Shown here piece after piece: positions 49,129 to 57,366 of a DNA stretch of 64,000 bases; the stretch's first letter is position 1, and the number at the start of each line of letters is the position of its first letter. The notes below the pieces were generated by a model. That model saw only the letters and a list, made by a program, of their open reading frames with translations. It made no database searches and was not told where the DNA came from. Source of the DNA: JASJAR01 sp038530285. GTDB lineage: Bacteria; Pseudomonadota; Alphaproteobacteria; Rhodobacterales; Rhodobacteraceae. The DNA is taken from assembly GCA_038530285.1 (NCBI GenBank), contig JBCBCY010000004.1:1-64000 (forward strand). Reading direction: 5' to 3'. A program made the translations under genes and the position numbers.

Positions 49129-49868
49129 CAGTTCGCCTCCTCAAACGCGGTGATCGGATCAAAGCTGGTCTGTTCGGCCGCCACCTGTTCCAGCGCCAAG
49201 GCCAGGTCTCCCACATCGGCGATCGCGACATAGCGGGTTTCGCCGCCCAGGTTCAAAGGATGCCCGTCGCCAATTCCGATCCCGATGGTCGAGATATTTA
49301 CCGGCGAAGATGTCAGGATCGCCACAACCTCATCGGTCAGCGCGCGCGTGTCATCCGCCGCCCCATCGGTGGTCACAAGAATCTGGTAGGTCCCGAAACC
49401 GCGTTGATTGGCGGCTTGAGCGCGCAACATCTCATGGGCCGCGCGCATGGCCCGGGTCAGGGGGGTGCCGCCATCGGCTGGCACTCTGGCCAGAACCGCC
49501 TTTAAGGCCGGCAAGGCATCGCGCACAGGCATCGGTTCGACCAAAACGCCAGAATTGATACCAATGGCGCCCAGATACGTCGTTTCCGGCAATTTGGCGA
49601 CAAAATCTAATGCCGCGACCTTGGCCGCTTCGATCTGGTCGGACATCGAGCCACTGTCATCGAACACCAGCACCGTGGTGGTCCGATCTGGTTCAGGGTC
49701 AGCCGCTGCGGTGTCAGCTTCCACGCCCGGCCAGGCGGCAACCGCATCCCAGCGCGGCGTCAACTCCAGCTGGGGGCGCACCGTGGTATCGCCCTGCATA
49801 ACATCGTCCCATACGGCGATGACGACGAACAACACGGCAACCGCGATGAATATCCCGGAATTTTTCAT
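49128..49868 (-). CDS. von Willebrand factor A domain protein, membrane anchored
   Basis: This 246-residue protein has an N-terminal signal anchor (SGIFIAVAVLFVVIAVW) and a vWA domain from about residue 65. The metal-ion-dependent adhesion site is complete: DDSGSMSD (D-x-S-x-S), the threonine in GGTPLTRAM and the aspartate in LVTTDGAADD. It should bind partner proteins through a divalent cation on the periplasmic face. It lies 11 bases after the binding-protein/OmpA fusion and overlaps the Coq4-like gene, so it is part of one operon. Confidence 0.88.
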   Translation of the reverse strand: MKNSGIFIAVAVLFVVIAVWDDVMQGDTTVRPQLELTPRWDAVAAWPGVEADTAAADPEPDRTTTVLVFDDSGSMSDQIEAAKVAALDFVAKLPETTYLGAIGINSGVLVEPMPVRDALPALKAVLARVPADGGTPLTRAMRAAHEMLRAQAANQRGFGTYQILVTTDGAADDTRALTDEVVAILTSSPVNISTIGIGIGDGHPLNLGGETRYVAIADVGDLALALEQVAAEQTSFDPITAFEEAN

Positions 49869-49879
49869 AGTTCTGCCCC

Positions 49880-51550
49880 CTACAGCGGCGAGAATTCGGT
49901 GGCTTCGGCCTGGGTCGTCAGGATCCGAAAGACCACACGCATGTTTTCACGCCATTCCGCCTCGGTCGCGGGCGGGTTGTGCAAGGGCGTGTTGATCCCC
50001 ACGCCGTCGACGGTGAACTGGTTGCGGTTGACGCGGATGCCTTCGTCGCCGGCATAGCCTTCCAGCGCATCGACCACCGAAATCGCGCGATCAAGCGACA
50101 GGTTCAGCGCCGAGGTGCGGATCGCTTTGAGTTCCTGGTTCGATGCCCCGTCGCGTTCCTTGCGCAGGTAAAACAGCGGATCGGCATGGCCTTCGACCGT
50201 GATGATCGCGCCGGAATACGTGGCCGCAAGGCGCAGGATTTCCTCAAAATCGCGTGCATAAAGCTCTGCCGGAAAGTCATTGGAATCAGGTTCAAAAAAG
50301 ACCGAAAAGTCGATCTTGGTATTGGCATCAAGCTGGCCGGTGCGCCGCAACCTCTGGACTGCCGCGGCGGCCGCTTCAGGGTCAAAGGCGGCAATTTCGC
50401 GGTCGGTCAGATCCGACAGCCCCTCGGCCAGCGCACGGTAGTCCCAGCCCGGCAGCGACAATGTCACCGGCCGTTCGATTACATCCGCCCCGATGAGGGC
50501 GGCGTTGATCTCAGCGGTCAGGACATCATAGCGGCGCGGGTCCTTGGGGTCGCCAAAATGGCGCACGTTCCCCGGCCAACCGTCAGAAATCGCATCGCGC
50601 CACAAAAACACACCCTCTTCAGGGGGCAATCCGCCCAGAAGCTCGTCGGCAATCACCGTCGACAAGCGCGCCTGATCGGGCGAGCCGTCGCGGGCCATGA
50701 AGGCGCGCACCTGTTCTTCGGTGCGAAACATCGCGTTGACCAGTGCGGCCACGGCATCACGGTTGGCGTCAAAGAAATCCCGCCGGACCGAGATATAATC
50801 GCCGATCACGGCGGTCGCTTCCTGGGTCGACACCAAAATGGACGCTCCGCGCACCGAGCCTTCCGCCCCCGTGCCCACAGCCCCGCCAGAGGTCAGCACC
50901 CGCGCGTCCGGCAAGATCACCGCGGCGGCATCCGCCTCCCCGCGTTCCAGGACCGAAGCCGGGCTATCATCGGTGCCTGTGAGGTCAGCGGTCCAGACAA
51001 TCTCGACGTCGTCAACAGACAGGCCTGCGTCATCCAGAATGCGGGCCACAAAGTCGATATGGGGACCATAGGCCTGCACCGCGATCCGCTTTCCCGCAAG
51101 ATCGGCGGCATTGGCGATCCCGTCTGCGGCCACGATCCCGTCACCGGCCGACCACGAATGTTTGTAGATCAGCACTTGTTCGGTGCGCGCGTCCGCTTCC
51201 GTCACCGGTGAGGCCGCCATGAGCATGCCCAACGTGCCACGCAAAAACGGGCTGTCACAGGTCACGTAATCGGACACCTGTGCGGCAAAATCATCCTTCA
51301 CCGCCAAATTCAGCGTCCAACCGGCATCGGCAAAGGCCCCTGCCCCCGGGGTCAGCGCGCCGCCATTGGCCTCGATCGTGACGCCATCTGCACCCCAGGC
51401 AATCAGCGGCATATTGGTTGACGTTCCGGCCCGGCAATCCTGCACCCGGTCGGTCACCGTGTCTGCCAGCGGGCTGTCGACCGCAAAGGCGGGCATCCCC
51501 ATCACGGCCAAACAGGCCGCGGCTAGAACTGTTCTGGTTTGCACAAACAC
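49880..51550 (-). CDS. Periplasmic solute-binding protein fused to an OmpA-like domain
   Basis: This 556-residue exported protein has a signal peptide, TVLAAACLAVMGMPAFAVDS. An N-terminal type II periplasmic-binding domain (about 30-400) of the NMT1/SsuA-like kind includes AADLAGKRIAVQAYGPHIDF, LDDAGLSVDDVEIVWTADL and GEADAAAVILPD. It is followed by an OmpA-like peptidoglycan-binding domain (about 400-550) with IDFSVFFEPDSNDFPAELYA and IITVEGHADPLFYLRKERDG. The start is GTG at 51550 with GGAG upstream. Such a binding protein fixed to the cell wall is unlikely to work as a soluble shuttle for an ABC importer, and no importer genes are adjacent. It may act as a ligand sensor or scaffold with the vWA and OmpA partners. 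Confidence 0.85.
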   Translation of the reverse strand: MFVQTRTVLAAACLAVMGMPAFAVDSPLADTVTDRVQDCRAGTSTNMPLIAWGADGVTIEANGGALTPGAGAFADAGWTLNLAVKDDFAAQVSDYVTCDSPFLRGTLGMLMAASPVTEADARTEQVLIYKHSWSAGDGIVAADGIANAADLAGKRIAVQAYGPHIDFVARILDDAGLSVDDVEIVWTADLTGTDDSPASVLERGEADAAAVILPDARVLTSGGAVGTGAEGSVRGASILVSTQEATAVIGDYISVRRDFFDANRDAVAALVNAMFRTEEQVRAFMARDGSPDQARLSTVIADELLGGLPPEEGVFLWRDAISDGWPGNVRHFGDPKDPRRYDVLTAEINAALIGADVIERPVTLSLPGWDYRALAEGLSDLTDREIAAFDPEAAAAAVQRLRRTGQLDANTKIDFSVFFEPDSNDFPAELYARDFEEILRLAATYSGAIITVEGHADPLFYLRKERDGASNQELKAIRTSALNLSLDRAISVVDALEGYAGDEGIRVNRNQFTVDGVGINTPLHNPPATEAEWRENMRVVFRILTTQAEATEFSPL

Positions 51551-51604
51551 ATGCCTCTCCTTTTATGCTCTTGGTCTCAATCGTCGAACGTTAGGCGTTG
51601 CCCA

Positions 51605-52273
51605 TCACGGTCTGGGCCGCAGCAGGGTTTCTGCCGTGGCGACATTGACCTCAATCCGGTCCAAAATCTGGGCCACCTCGCGCGTTTGGGACGCATCAAG
51701 CGCGTCTGACAGGCTCGACAGGCCCGCATTGGCCATATCGCGGGATGTGGCAATCTCCGCCTCGTTTTGGGCGCGGGCCCGCAGCTTTGCGTGGTCTTCG
51801 ACCGCGTCGATCACGCTTTCGGCGCGGATCACAAGCGCCTGGTATTTGGGCAATTGGTCGGGTTTGTAAAAGATCAACCGAGCCACATCATCAAGCCGGT
51901 TGGCCGATCGTTCCGCCGCCGCGGCCAGATCGGGATGAAATCCGCCCCGAACACCGGTATCCGCGCGCCTCAGCCGGGTGGCCGCGGAATGGGCCGCCTC
52001 GACGGCGCGCAAGGCCACGACCGCCCGGTCATCGCTCACCCCGTGATGGGATTTGAACGCATGGGCCAGCCGTTCGGCATCGGAATAAAACCAACGTTCC
52101 GGCAGGGTCAGCCCCAACCCCAATGCCAAAAGCGCCGCCATGCCGCCCAGTAAAACAGCGTCCGAATAGGGAAAAAGACGCGGCGGCGTCAGCGCGAACG
52201 AGGCCGCGCCAACCAGCAGCACCGCAATGCCCGCGGGCGCCAGACCGGTCCAAAATCGCGCACCCTCACTCAT
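51605..52273 (-). CDS. XpaC-like membrane-anchored coiled-coil protein
   Basis: This 222-residue protein has two N-terminal membrane helices (about 13-30 and 38-56) and a long charged helical region (RLAHAFKSHHGVSDDRAVVA onward) rich in alanine and charged residues, ending EVNVATAETLLRPRP. The layout resembles XpaC (5-bromo-4-chloroindolyl phosphate hydrolysis) family proteins that pair with TelA in tellurite-type loci, but no telA gene is present in the window. The similarity is of architecture more than of motifs I can quote. Its ATG overlaps the stop of the OmpA-like gene by four bases. Confidence 0.55.
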   Translation of the reverse strand: MSEGARFWTGLAPAGIAVLLVGAASFALTPPRLFPYSDAVLLGGMAALLALGLGLTLPERWFYSDAERLAHAFKSHHGVSDDRAVVALRAVEAAHSAATRLRRADTGVRGGFHPDLAAAAERSANRLDDVARLIFYKPDQLPKYQALVIRAESVIDAVEDHAKLRARAQNEAEIATSRDMANAGLSSLSDALDASQTREVAQILDRIEVNVATAETLLRPRP

Positions 52274-52791
52274 GGACGCGCCTGATCCGTGATGGCCACC
52301 CGGCTGAGGCTACGCTCCCATTCGCGGTCGGTCATCCCCTGCGACATCGCCAGTGGCGCGCCGCCGCCCACACCTGAAACCGACAGGATGCGCGTCTCGG
52401 GCAGACCGACGTCGCGCGCAATCGAAAGAGCGGCCTGTGCGCGCAACTGGGACAATTCGGCATTGGCTTGCGTGTCGCCTTGCTGGCCGGTGTGGCCCAC
52501 AATGCGCACCAATCGGTCGGGTTGCGCGGCCAGCGATGCCAGATGCCCCCGCAAGCGCGTTTCCTCGCCGGGGGCAAATTCCACGCCGCGCGTGAAGCGA
52601 AAGGCATCCGTTTGTGGCGCCTGATCGGCCCCCAGAATGCCAAAGGCAACCAGACCCGCGACCGAAATCCCCGCAAGGGCTGCGCCGACAAAGACTCGCC
52701 GCGGCGGCGCCATCGCCGGAGCGGGCTTTGACCCCGCGTCCCGCGGCGTGGTGGCTGACGACCCCCGCGGGTCTTTTTGCGTTGTAGTCAT
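52270..52791 (-). CDS. OmpA-like protein with N-terminal membrane anchor, first gene of the envelope operon
   Basis: This 173-residue protein has a cytoplasmic proline/serine-rich N-terminus, one helix (about 32-53, VFVGAALAGISVAGLVAFGI) and a compact periplasmic OmpA-like domain with EETRLRGHLASLAA, VRIVGHTGQQGDTQANAELS and QLRAQAALSIARDVGLPETR. GHTGxxGDxxxNxxLSxxRA is the OmpA signature for peptidoglycan binding. It begins the five-gene operon, facing the 325-base AT-rich gap. Confidence 0.82.
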   Translation of the reverse strand: MTTTQKDPRGSSATTPRDAGSKPAPAMAPPRRVFVGAALAGISVAGLVAFGILGADQAPQTDAFRFTRGVEFAPGEETRLRGHLASLAAQPDRLVRIVGHTGQQGDTQANAELSQLRAQAALSIARDVGLPETRILSVSGVGGGAPLAMSQGMTDREWERSLSRVAITDQARP

Positions 52792-53116
52792 ACCGATCAG
52801 TTAAGTGTTTTTGCGGCAGATTCCAACGCATTCTGTGAACCATCAGTGGATAAAAAACAGGCGTGAGCTTTTGCAATAAACCATATTTTATTGTTCTTTA
52901 TCAGAAGGTTTACTGAAAAATCCTGTTCAAATTTTTCGTACTTTTTGGACCACGAGAAATCCCGAACTTAGCCTCGTTTATTTGCGCGAAACCCATTTTG
53001 CGGGCGGATCGACAAAGCGTGCCTTGCTGAAATTAAGAGTGACGAAACGCTTGGCCCCTATAGCAGCAGCGAGAGGACCGAAATCTTTTGAATGAAGCGA
53101 GCACGGAATCGACGAC
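52792..53116. promoter_or_regulatory. AT-rich divergent intergenic region between the envelope operon and the chemoreceptor genes
   Basis: These 325 bases are the longest gene-free stretch in the window and are markedly AT-rich around 52850-52960. They hold an inverted repeat, CAATAAA-N6-TTTATTG at 52874-52893, and must carry promoters for both directions. I see no open frame or RNA gene in it. Binding of a regulator to the repeat is possible. Confidence 0.5.
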
Positions 53117-53689
53117 ATGCGTAGAACCACCCTTTCAGTTGCAGCGCTCTTTGCCGCAACCAGCCTTGCGCAAGCAAACGACCTTCAGCCAGCACTTGAA
53201 ACCTATATGCAGGCCGTGATTTCGGCATGGGCAAACGACCCGATGTTGATTGCCGCCGTTGCCGCTCAGAATGAAACGACCGGGGCCTATACTCAAGGCG
53301 ACATCGACGCGCTCGATCAGGCCTGGCGCAGTGAAGTTGGGGCCGCAGACCAGCCCACGATAACACCAGTGGTCACAAACGAAGTCGCCGAGTTCCTGCG
53401 CCAGCAGGTTGCGGCCTCAGGCGGCTCGATCACGGAAATCTTCGTGATGGATGCACGCGGGCTGAACGTCGCCGCATCGGCGGCGACGTCGGATTTCTGG
53501 CAAGGCGACGAAGCAAAACACGCCGAAACCTTCGGGGCTGGCGCGGATGCCGTCCATTTCAGCGAGATCGAGTTTGATGAATCCAGTCAGTCCTATCAGG
53601 CGCAGATCTCCTTCACGCTCGCTGACCCCGCCACCGGCGCGCCCATTGGCGCTGTAACGGTGGGCGTCGATGCCACATCGCTGAACTAA
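53117..53689 (+). CDS. Periplasmic Cache-like protein, partner of the downstream chemoreceptor
   Basis: This 190-residue exported protein has a signal peptide, RRTTLSVAALFAATSLAQAN. The mature part has the layout of a single Cache/PDC sensor domain: an N-terminal helix (LETYMQAVISAWANDPML), then EIFVMDARGLNVAASAATSD and FWQGDEAKHAETFG, ending IGAVTVGVDATSLN. DARGxxVA and DFWQGDE are typical of Cache domains that sense small ligands. It has no membrane or signalling part of its own. The chemoreceptor gene follows after 35 bases, so it may present a ligand to it. Confidence 0.75.
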   Translation: MRRTTLSVAALFAATSLAQANDLQPALETYMQAVISAWANDPMLIAAVAAQNETTGAYTQGDIDALDQAWRSEVGAADQPTITPVVTNEVAEFLRQQVAASGGSITEIFVMDARGLNVAASAATSDFWQGDEAKHAETFGAGADAVHFSEIEFDESSQSYQAQISFTLADPATGAPIGAVTVGVDATSLN

Positions 53690-53724
53690 ATTTTGACATT
53701 TGCAAGAAACCTACGGAATTCAAC

Positions 53725-56337
53725 ATGACCAAAGCAGAAGCAGAAAACGGCACAAAGCAACGGTTCGGTGTCTCAGTGTACTTGAAGTGCATTGCCCTTA
53801 TTTTGTTCACGACACTGCCGGTCACAGGGATCTTGCTCCTGCAGAATATCCGCACGACGGAAACCCTTGCCAAAGATGGTGTTCGCGAACTGGGCTACGA
53901 GGTGACAACGCTTGTGGCACGCAACACCGCAGGCGCGGTGCGGTTTGGTCTGCCCGACCCAATCTCCGAAAGTCTGAACAATGCGATTTCAAACAGCAAC
54001 GGATCTGCCCTTTTCGGGATGGCCGTTTCGGCCAATGGGACAATCATTGTTGAAAACGGTGAAGTGCCAGACAGCCTGCGCCAGGATCTTTTGGTCATCG
54101 CCGAAGCTGCCATGGCGACCGGTCAGGCCGAAATCACGGGCGATGGCTTCATTGTTGCAGCACCTGCACGCGCCAACAGTACCGAAACGCCCGCGGGTGC
54201 CATCGTCATGGTCTGGACACCCGATGTCCTTGTCGCGAACATCGCAAGTGAAAAGACACGCGCTGTCGTGGTCGCGGGCGGAAGCCTTGGGGTTATGTTG
54301 CTCTTCGGCGGCGCCCTTCTTTGGCACATTGTTTCAAAGCCGCTGACGCGCGTTCGCGCATCAGTAGAAGCTGTAGAGGGAGGGGACTATTCCAGCGAAG
54401 TCCCCTACGCCAAGCGCGGCGATGAAATTGGAAAGGTCGCACAAAGCCTGAACATTCTGCGCGAAACACTCGCCGCTTCCGAAGAAACCAACCGCGATGC
54501 GATTATGAAAGGTGGCGGCTTTGATGGCTCGTCGGCCGCAATGGTCCTGACCGATGCCGAGATGAACATCGTTAGCATGAACAAGGCCTTCACGGCGCTG
54601 GCCGACAAGCGTGGCGCGGAATTGAAGCAGGCGGCTCCAAATTTCGATCTCGACAAGATGATCGGGATGAACATGGATGCGTTCCACCGTTCACCCAGTA
54701 CCAACCGCAACACATTGAACTCGGTCTCGTTTCCACACAAGACCGCGATCCAGATCGATCAAACGACACTCGGGCTTACGATCAGCGATATCCAGGGCGA
54801 AAATGGTGAAATTGTCGGCTACGTTCTCGAGTGGAACGATGAGACGATCGCTCAAAAGAACTCGGCTATACTATCGGCGCTTGAAGCGTCTCAAGTCCAA
54901 GTCGACTTTTTGGCGGATGGAACGATTACCTCAACAAATGTGCGTTTTGACGAGTTGGTCGGTTCCTCAGGCGCCACAAGCTTCGAAACACTGGTGGAGC
55001 CAGTGGAGGAAGACCATTCGGTAATCTTGGCAGACCTTGGGTCAGGCCGCGCCTGGTTTGGAAAAGTTCAAATGAAGAAAGCGACCAATGGGCATACAGT
55101 GCTGGAAGCGTCCATTTGTCCTATTCTGAGTTCAAAAAACGACGTGCTGGGCTTTGTACTGCTGGGCAACGACATCACTCAAGCTGAAGAAAATGCAAAA
55201 CTTGCAGAGGCCGAGCGTGCCCGTATGCAAGAAGACCAGGCGATGGTGGTAGAAGGCTTGCGCGTTGGTCTTGCCGGCCTTTCCAAAGGTAAAGTCAACA
55301 ACCGGATCAACGACCCGTTCCCTTCTGAATACGAGGGATTGCGCAAGGATTTCAACGAAGCGGTTTCACAACTTGATGAAGCGATGGTGGCAGTCGTTCA
55401 GAATGCGACTTCCATTCGAAGTGAAGCCAATGAGATCACCTCCGCCGCGGATGACCTGTCTCGTCGTACAGAGCATCAGGCCGCCACGCTGGAAGAAACG
55501 GCGGCGGCTCTCACAGAGATCACTCGTTCCGTCGGATCGGCCTCAAAGGGCGCAGATGAAGCGAACCGCGTGGTCTCAGATGCTAGGAAAAACGCGGAAG
55601 AATCGGGCGGTGTCGTTCGTGAGGCTGTTGAAGCAATGGGCGAAATTGAAAACTCGTCTGATCAAATCTCAAAAATCATTAGTGTCATCGACGACATTGC
55701 GTTCCAGACCAATCTGCTGGCGCTCAACGCAGGAGTGGAAGCTGCACGCGCCGGTGAAGCAGGCCGAGGTTTTGCTGTGGTGGCATCGGAAGTTCGAGCG
55801 CTTGCGCAAAGATCTTCTGACGCTGCGCGTGAAATCAACGACTTGATCTCACGGTCGGGTTCCCAGGTTAAGCGCGGTGTGGCACTCGTTGGCAACGCAG
55901 GCGATGCCCTCGAGAGAATTGTATCGTCTGTAAGCGGAATCGCCGAGCACGTCTCAGCAATCGCAGCCTCATCTTCAGAACAATCTGCCGCTCTTGATGA
56001 GATCAATTCCGCGATGAGCCAGCTTGACCAGGTCACACAACAAAACGCCGCGATGTTTGAAGAAACCACTGCAGCGAGCCATGCCCTGACCAGTGAGGCT
56101 GAAACACTCTTCAAAACGATGGGACGTTTCACAACATCCGCGAAGACTCTTCCTCCACTCGCCCCGAAAGTCCCCGTAGAAAGCCCGCCGACGAAATCAA
56201 AAATGGAGTCGCAGACCCAAACAACTTCGGTCGTACCCCCAAGTAGCAATGCCGTTGCGGAGGTCGGGCAGCCTGCCGGAACCACTTCAACCGCCTTGGC
56301 CACCCAGTTCGATGACGATGATTGGGAGGATTTCTAG
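53725..56337 (+). CDS. Methyl-accepting chemotaxis protein
   Basis: This chemoreceptor of 870 residues has helix 1 at about 17-35, a small periplasmic domain (36-175), helix 2 at about 178-198 (VVVAGGSLGVMLLFGGALLW), a HAMP domain (SKPLTRVRASVEAVEGGDYS), PAS-like cytoplasmic segments (about 260-490), a second HAMP-like stretch (LSKGKVNNRINDPFPSEYEG), then the signalling hairpin with IDDIAFQTNLLALNAGVEAA and RAGEAGRGFAVVASEVRALA. The C-terminus DDDWEDF resembles the W-x-x-F pentapeptide that tethers the CheR/CheB adaptation enzymes in E. coli Tar. Codons are less GC-rich than in most neighbours, as seen from about 54700 on. Confidence 0.94.
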   Translation: MTKAEAENGTKQRFGVSVYLKCIALILFTTLPVTGILLLQNIRTTETLAKDGVRELGYEVTTLVARNTAGAVRFGLPDPISESLNNAISNSNGSALFGMAVSANGTIIVENGEVPDSLRQDLLVIAEAAMATGQAEITGDGFIVAAPARANSTETPAGAIVMVWTPDVLVANIASEKTRAVVVAGGSLGVMLLFGGALLWHIVSKPLTRVRASVEAVEGGDYSSEVPYAKRGDEIGKVAQSLNILRETLAASEETNRDAIMKGGGFDGSSAAMVLTDAEMNIVSMNKAFTALADKRGAELKQAAPNFDLDKMIGMNMDAFHRSPSTNRNTLNSVSFPHKTAIQIDQTTLGLTISDIQGENGEIVGYVLEWNDETIAQKNSAILSALEASQVQVDFLADGTITSTNVRFDELVGSSGATSFETLVEPVEEDHSVILADLGSGRAWFGKVQMKKATNGHTVLEASICPILSSKNDVLGFVLLGNDITQAEENAKLAEAERARMQEDQAMVVEGLRVGLAGLSKGKVNNRINDPFPSEYEGLRKDFNEAVSQLDEAMVAVVQNATSIRSEANEITSAADDLSRRTEHQAATLEETAAALTEITRSVGSASKGADEANRVVSDARKNAEESGGVVREAVEAMGEIENSSDQISKIISVIDDIAFQTNLLALNAGVEAARAGEAGRGFAVVASEVRALAQRSSDAAREINDLISRSGSQVKRGVALVGNAGDALERIVSSVSGIAEHVSAIAASSSEQSAALDEINSAMSQLDQVTQQNAAMFEETTAASHALTSEAETLFKTMGRFTTSAKTLPPLAPKVPVESPPTKSKMESQTQTTSVVPPSSNAVAEVGQPAGTTSTALATQFDDDDWEDF

Positions 56338-56405
56338 GCAGCCAGCTGGCAAACCGGTTACTCATACTGACTTCCTCAAGAAGAGGTCGTCTCGCAAGCT
56401 AACGC

Positions 56406-57233
56406 TTAGTTGTCTCCAAGATCCAAGGACGCCTGCCGGTTGACATCTTTGTAGAGTAAATACCTGAAACGACCTGGGCCGCCTGCGTAGCAAGCTTGAG
56501 GGCAGAATGCGCGAAGCCAAACAAAGTCGCCGGCTTCAACCTCAACCCAATCGGTATTCAGGCGGTATACCCCTTTACCTTCAATAATGTATATTCCGTG
56601 TTCCATGACATGTGTTTCGGCAAAAGCGATCACACCACCCGGCTCGAAAGTGACGATGTTCACATGCATATCGTGAGCAAGATCATCGTCCATTACAAAG
56701 CGTTGCGTGCCCCAGGTTCCATTTGACTGTGGCATTGGAGAAATCGGAACGTCTTGCTCACGAGTTACAAAGCTGTTGGGTGGCTCAATGCCAGCAACGC
56801 CATTGTAGCGCTTTCGTATCCAAGCAAAGCTGGCATTTTCTTGCGCAGTATTCCAAATGGTCCAAGCAACACCTGGAGCGATATAGGCGTAGCTACCGGG
56901 TTCCAAGCGGAACGGTTGACCTGACAACGAGAGTTCGAGATGCCCGCTGGTCACAAAAATGACTGCCTCGGCACGTCGATCAGGTTCAGGTTGGTCGCTA
57001 CCACCACCCGGTTGTAGTTCGACAATTTGCTCTGCGAACGTCTCCGCAAAGCCGGTCATCGGCCGCGCGACCACCCATGCCCGCTGACCGGTCCAATTGG
57101 GAAATCGAGTGGTGACGATATCGGTCATGACCCGTTTGGGAATAACCGCATACGAACTTGTAAAAACAGCACGCCGTGAAAGCAGCTGACTTTGAGGCGG
57201 CACACCACCCTCGGGTATAGCGTAATCGGACAT
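56406..57233 (-). CDS. allE: (S)-ureidoglycine aminohydrolase
   Basis: This bicupin enzyme of 275 residues releases ammonia from (S)-ureidoglycine in allantoin degradation. The N-terminal cupin has SGHLELSLSGQPFRLEPGSY. The C-terminal cupin keeps the manganese ligands of E. coli AllE: Glu and His in FAETHVMEHGIYI (E, H, H) and Gln in CPQACYAGG. HDMHVNIVTFEPGG precedes them as in AllE. All four ligands and the full length are present, so it should be active. It lies downstream of the Gfo/Idh/MocA gene after 133 bases; no other allantoin gene is visible in the window. Confidence 0.9.
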   Translation of the reverse strand: MSDYAIPEGGVPPQSQLLSRRAVFTSSYAVIPKRVMTDIVTTRFPNWTGQRAWVVARPMTGFAETFAEQIVELQPGGGSDQPEPDRRAEAVIFVTSGHLELSLSGQPFRLEPGSYAYIAPGVAWTIWNTAQENASFAWIRKRYNGVAGIEPPNSFVTREQDVPISPMPQSNGTWGTQRFVMDDDLAHDMHVNIVTFEPGGVIAFAETHVMEHGIYIIEGKGVYRLNTDWVEVEAGDFVWLRAFCPQACYAGGPGRFRYLLYKDVNRQASLDLGDN

Positions 57234-57366
57234 TGGCTCTGACTTGGACTAGAATCCCCCATGGGCGCAAGAGGAACAAAAGCCCCTCTACCCATCAGTC
57301 TTTGGCAACACCGATCGCAAACACATCCAAAAACGAAGGGGTTACTGAAGTTTCAGAAACGTATTT

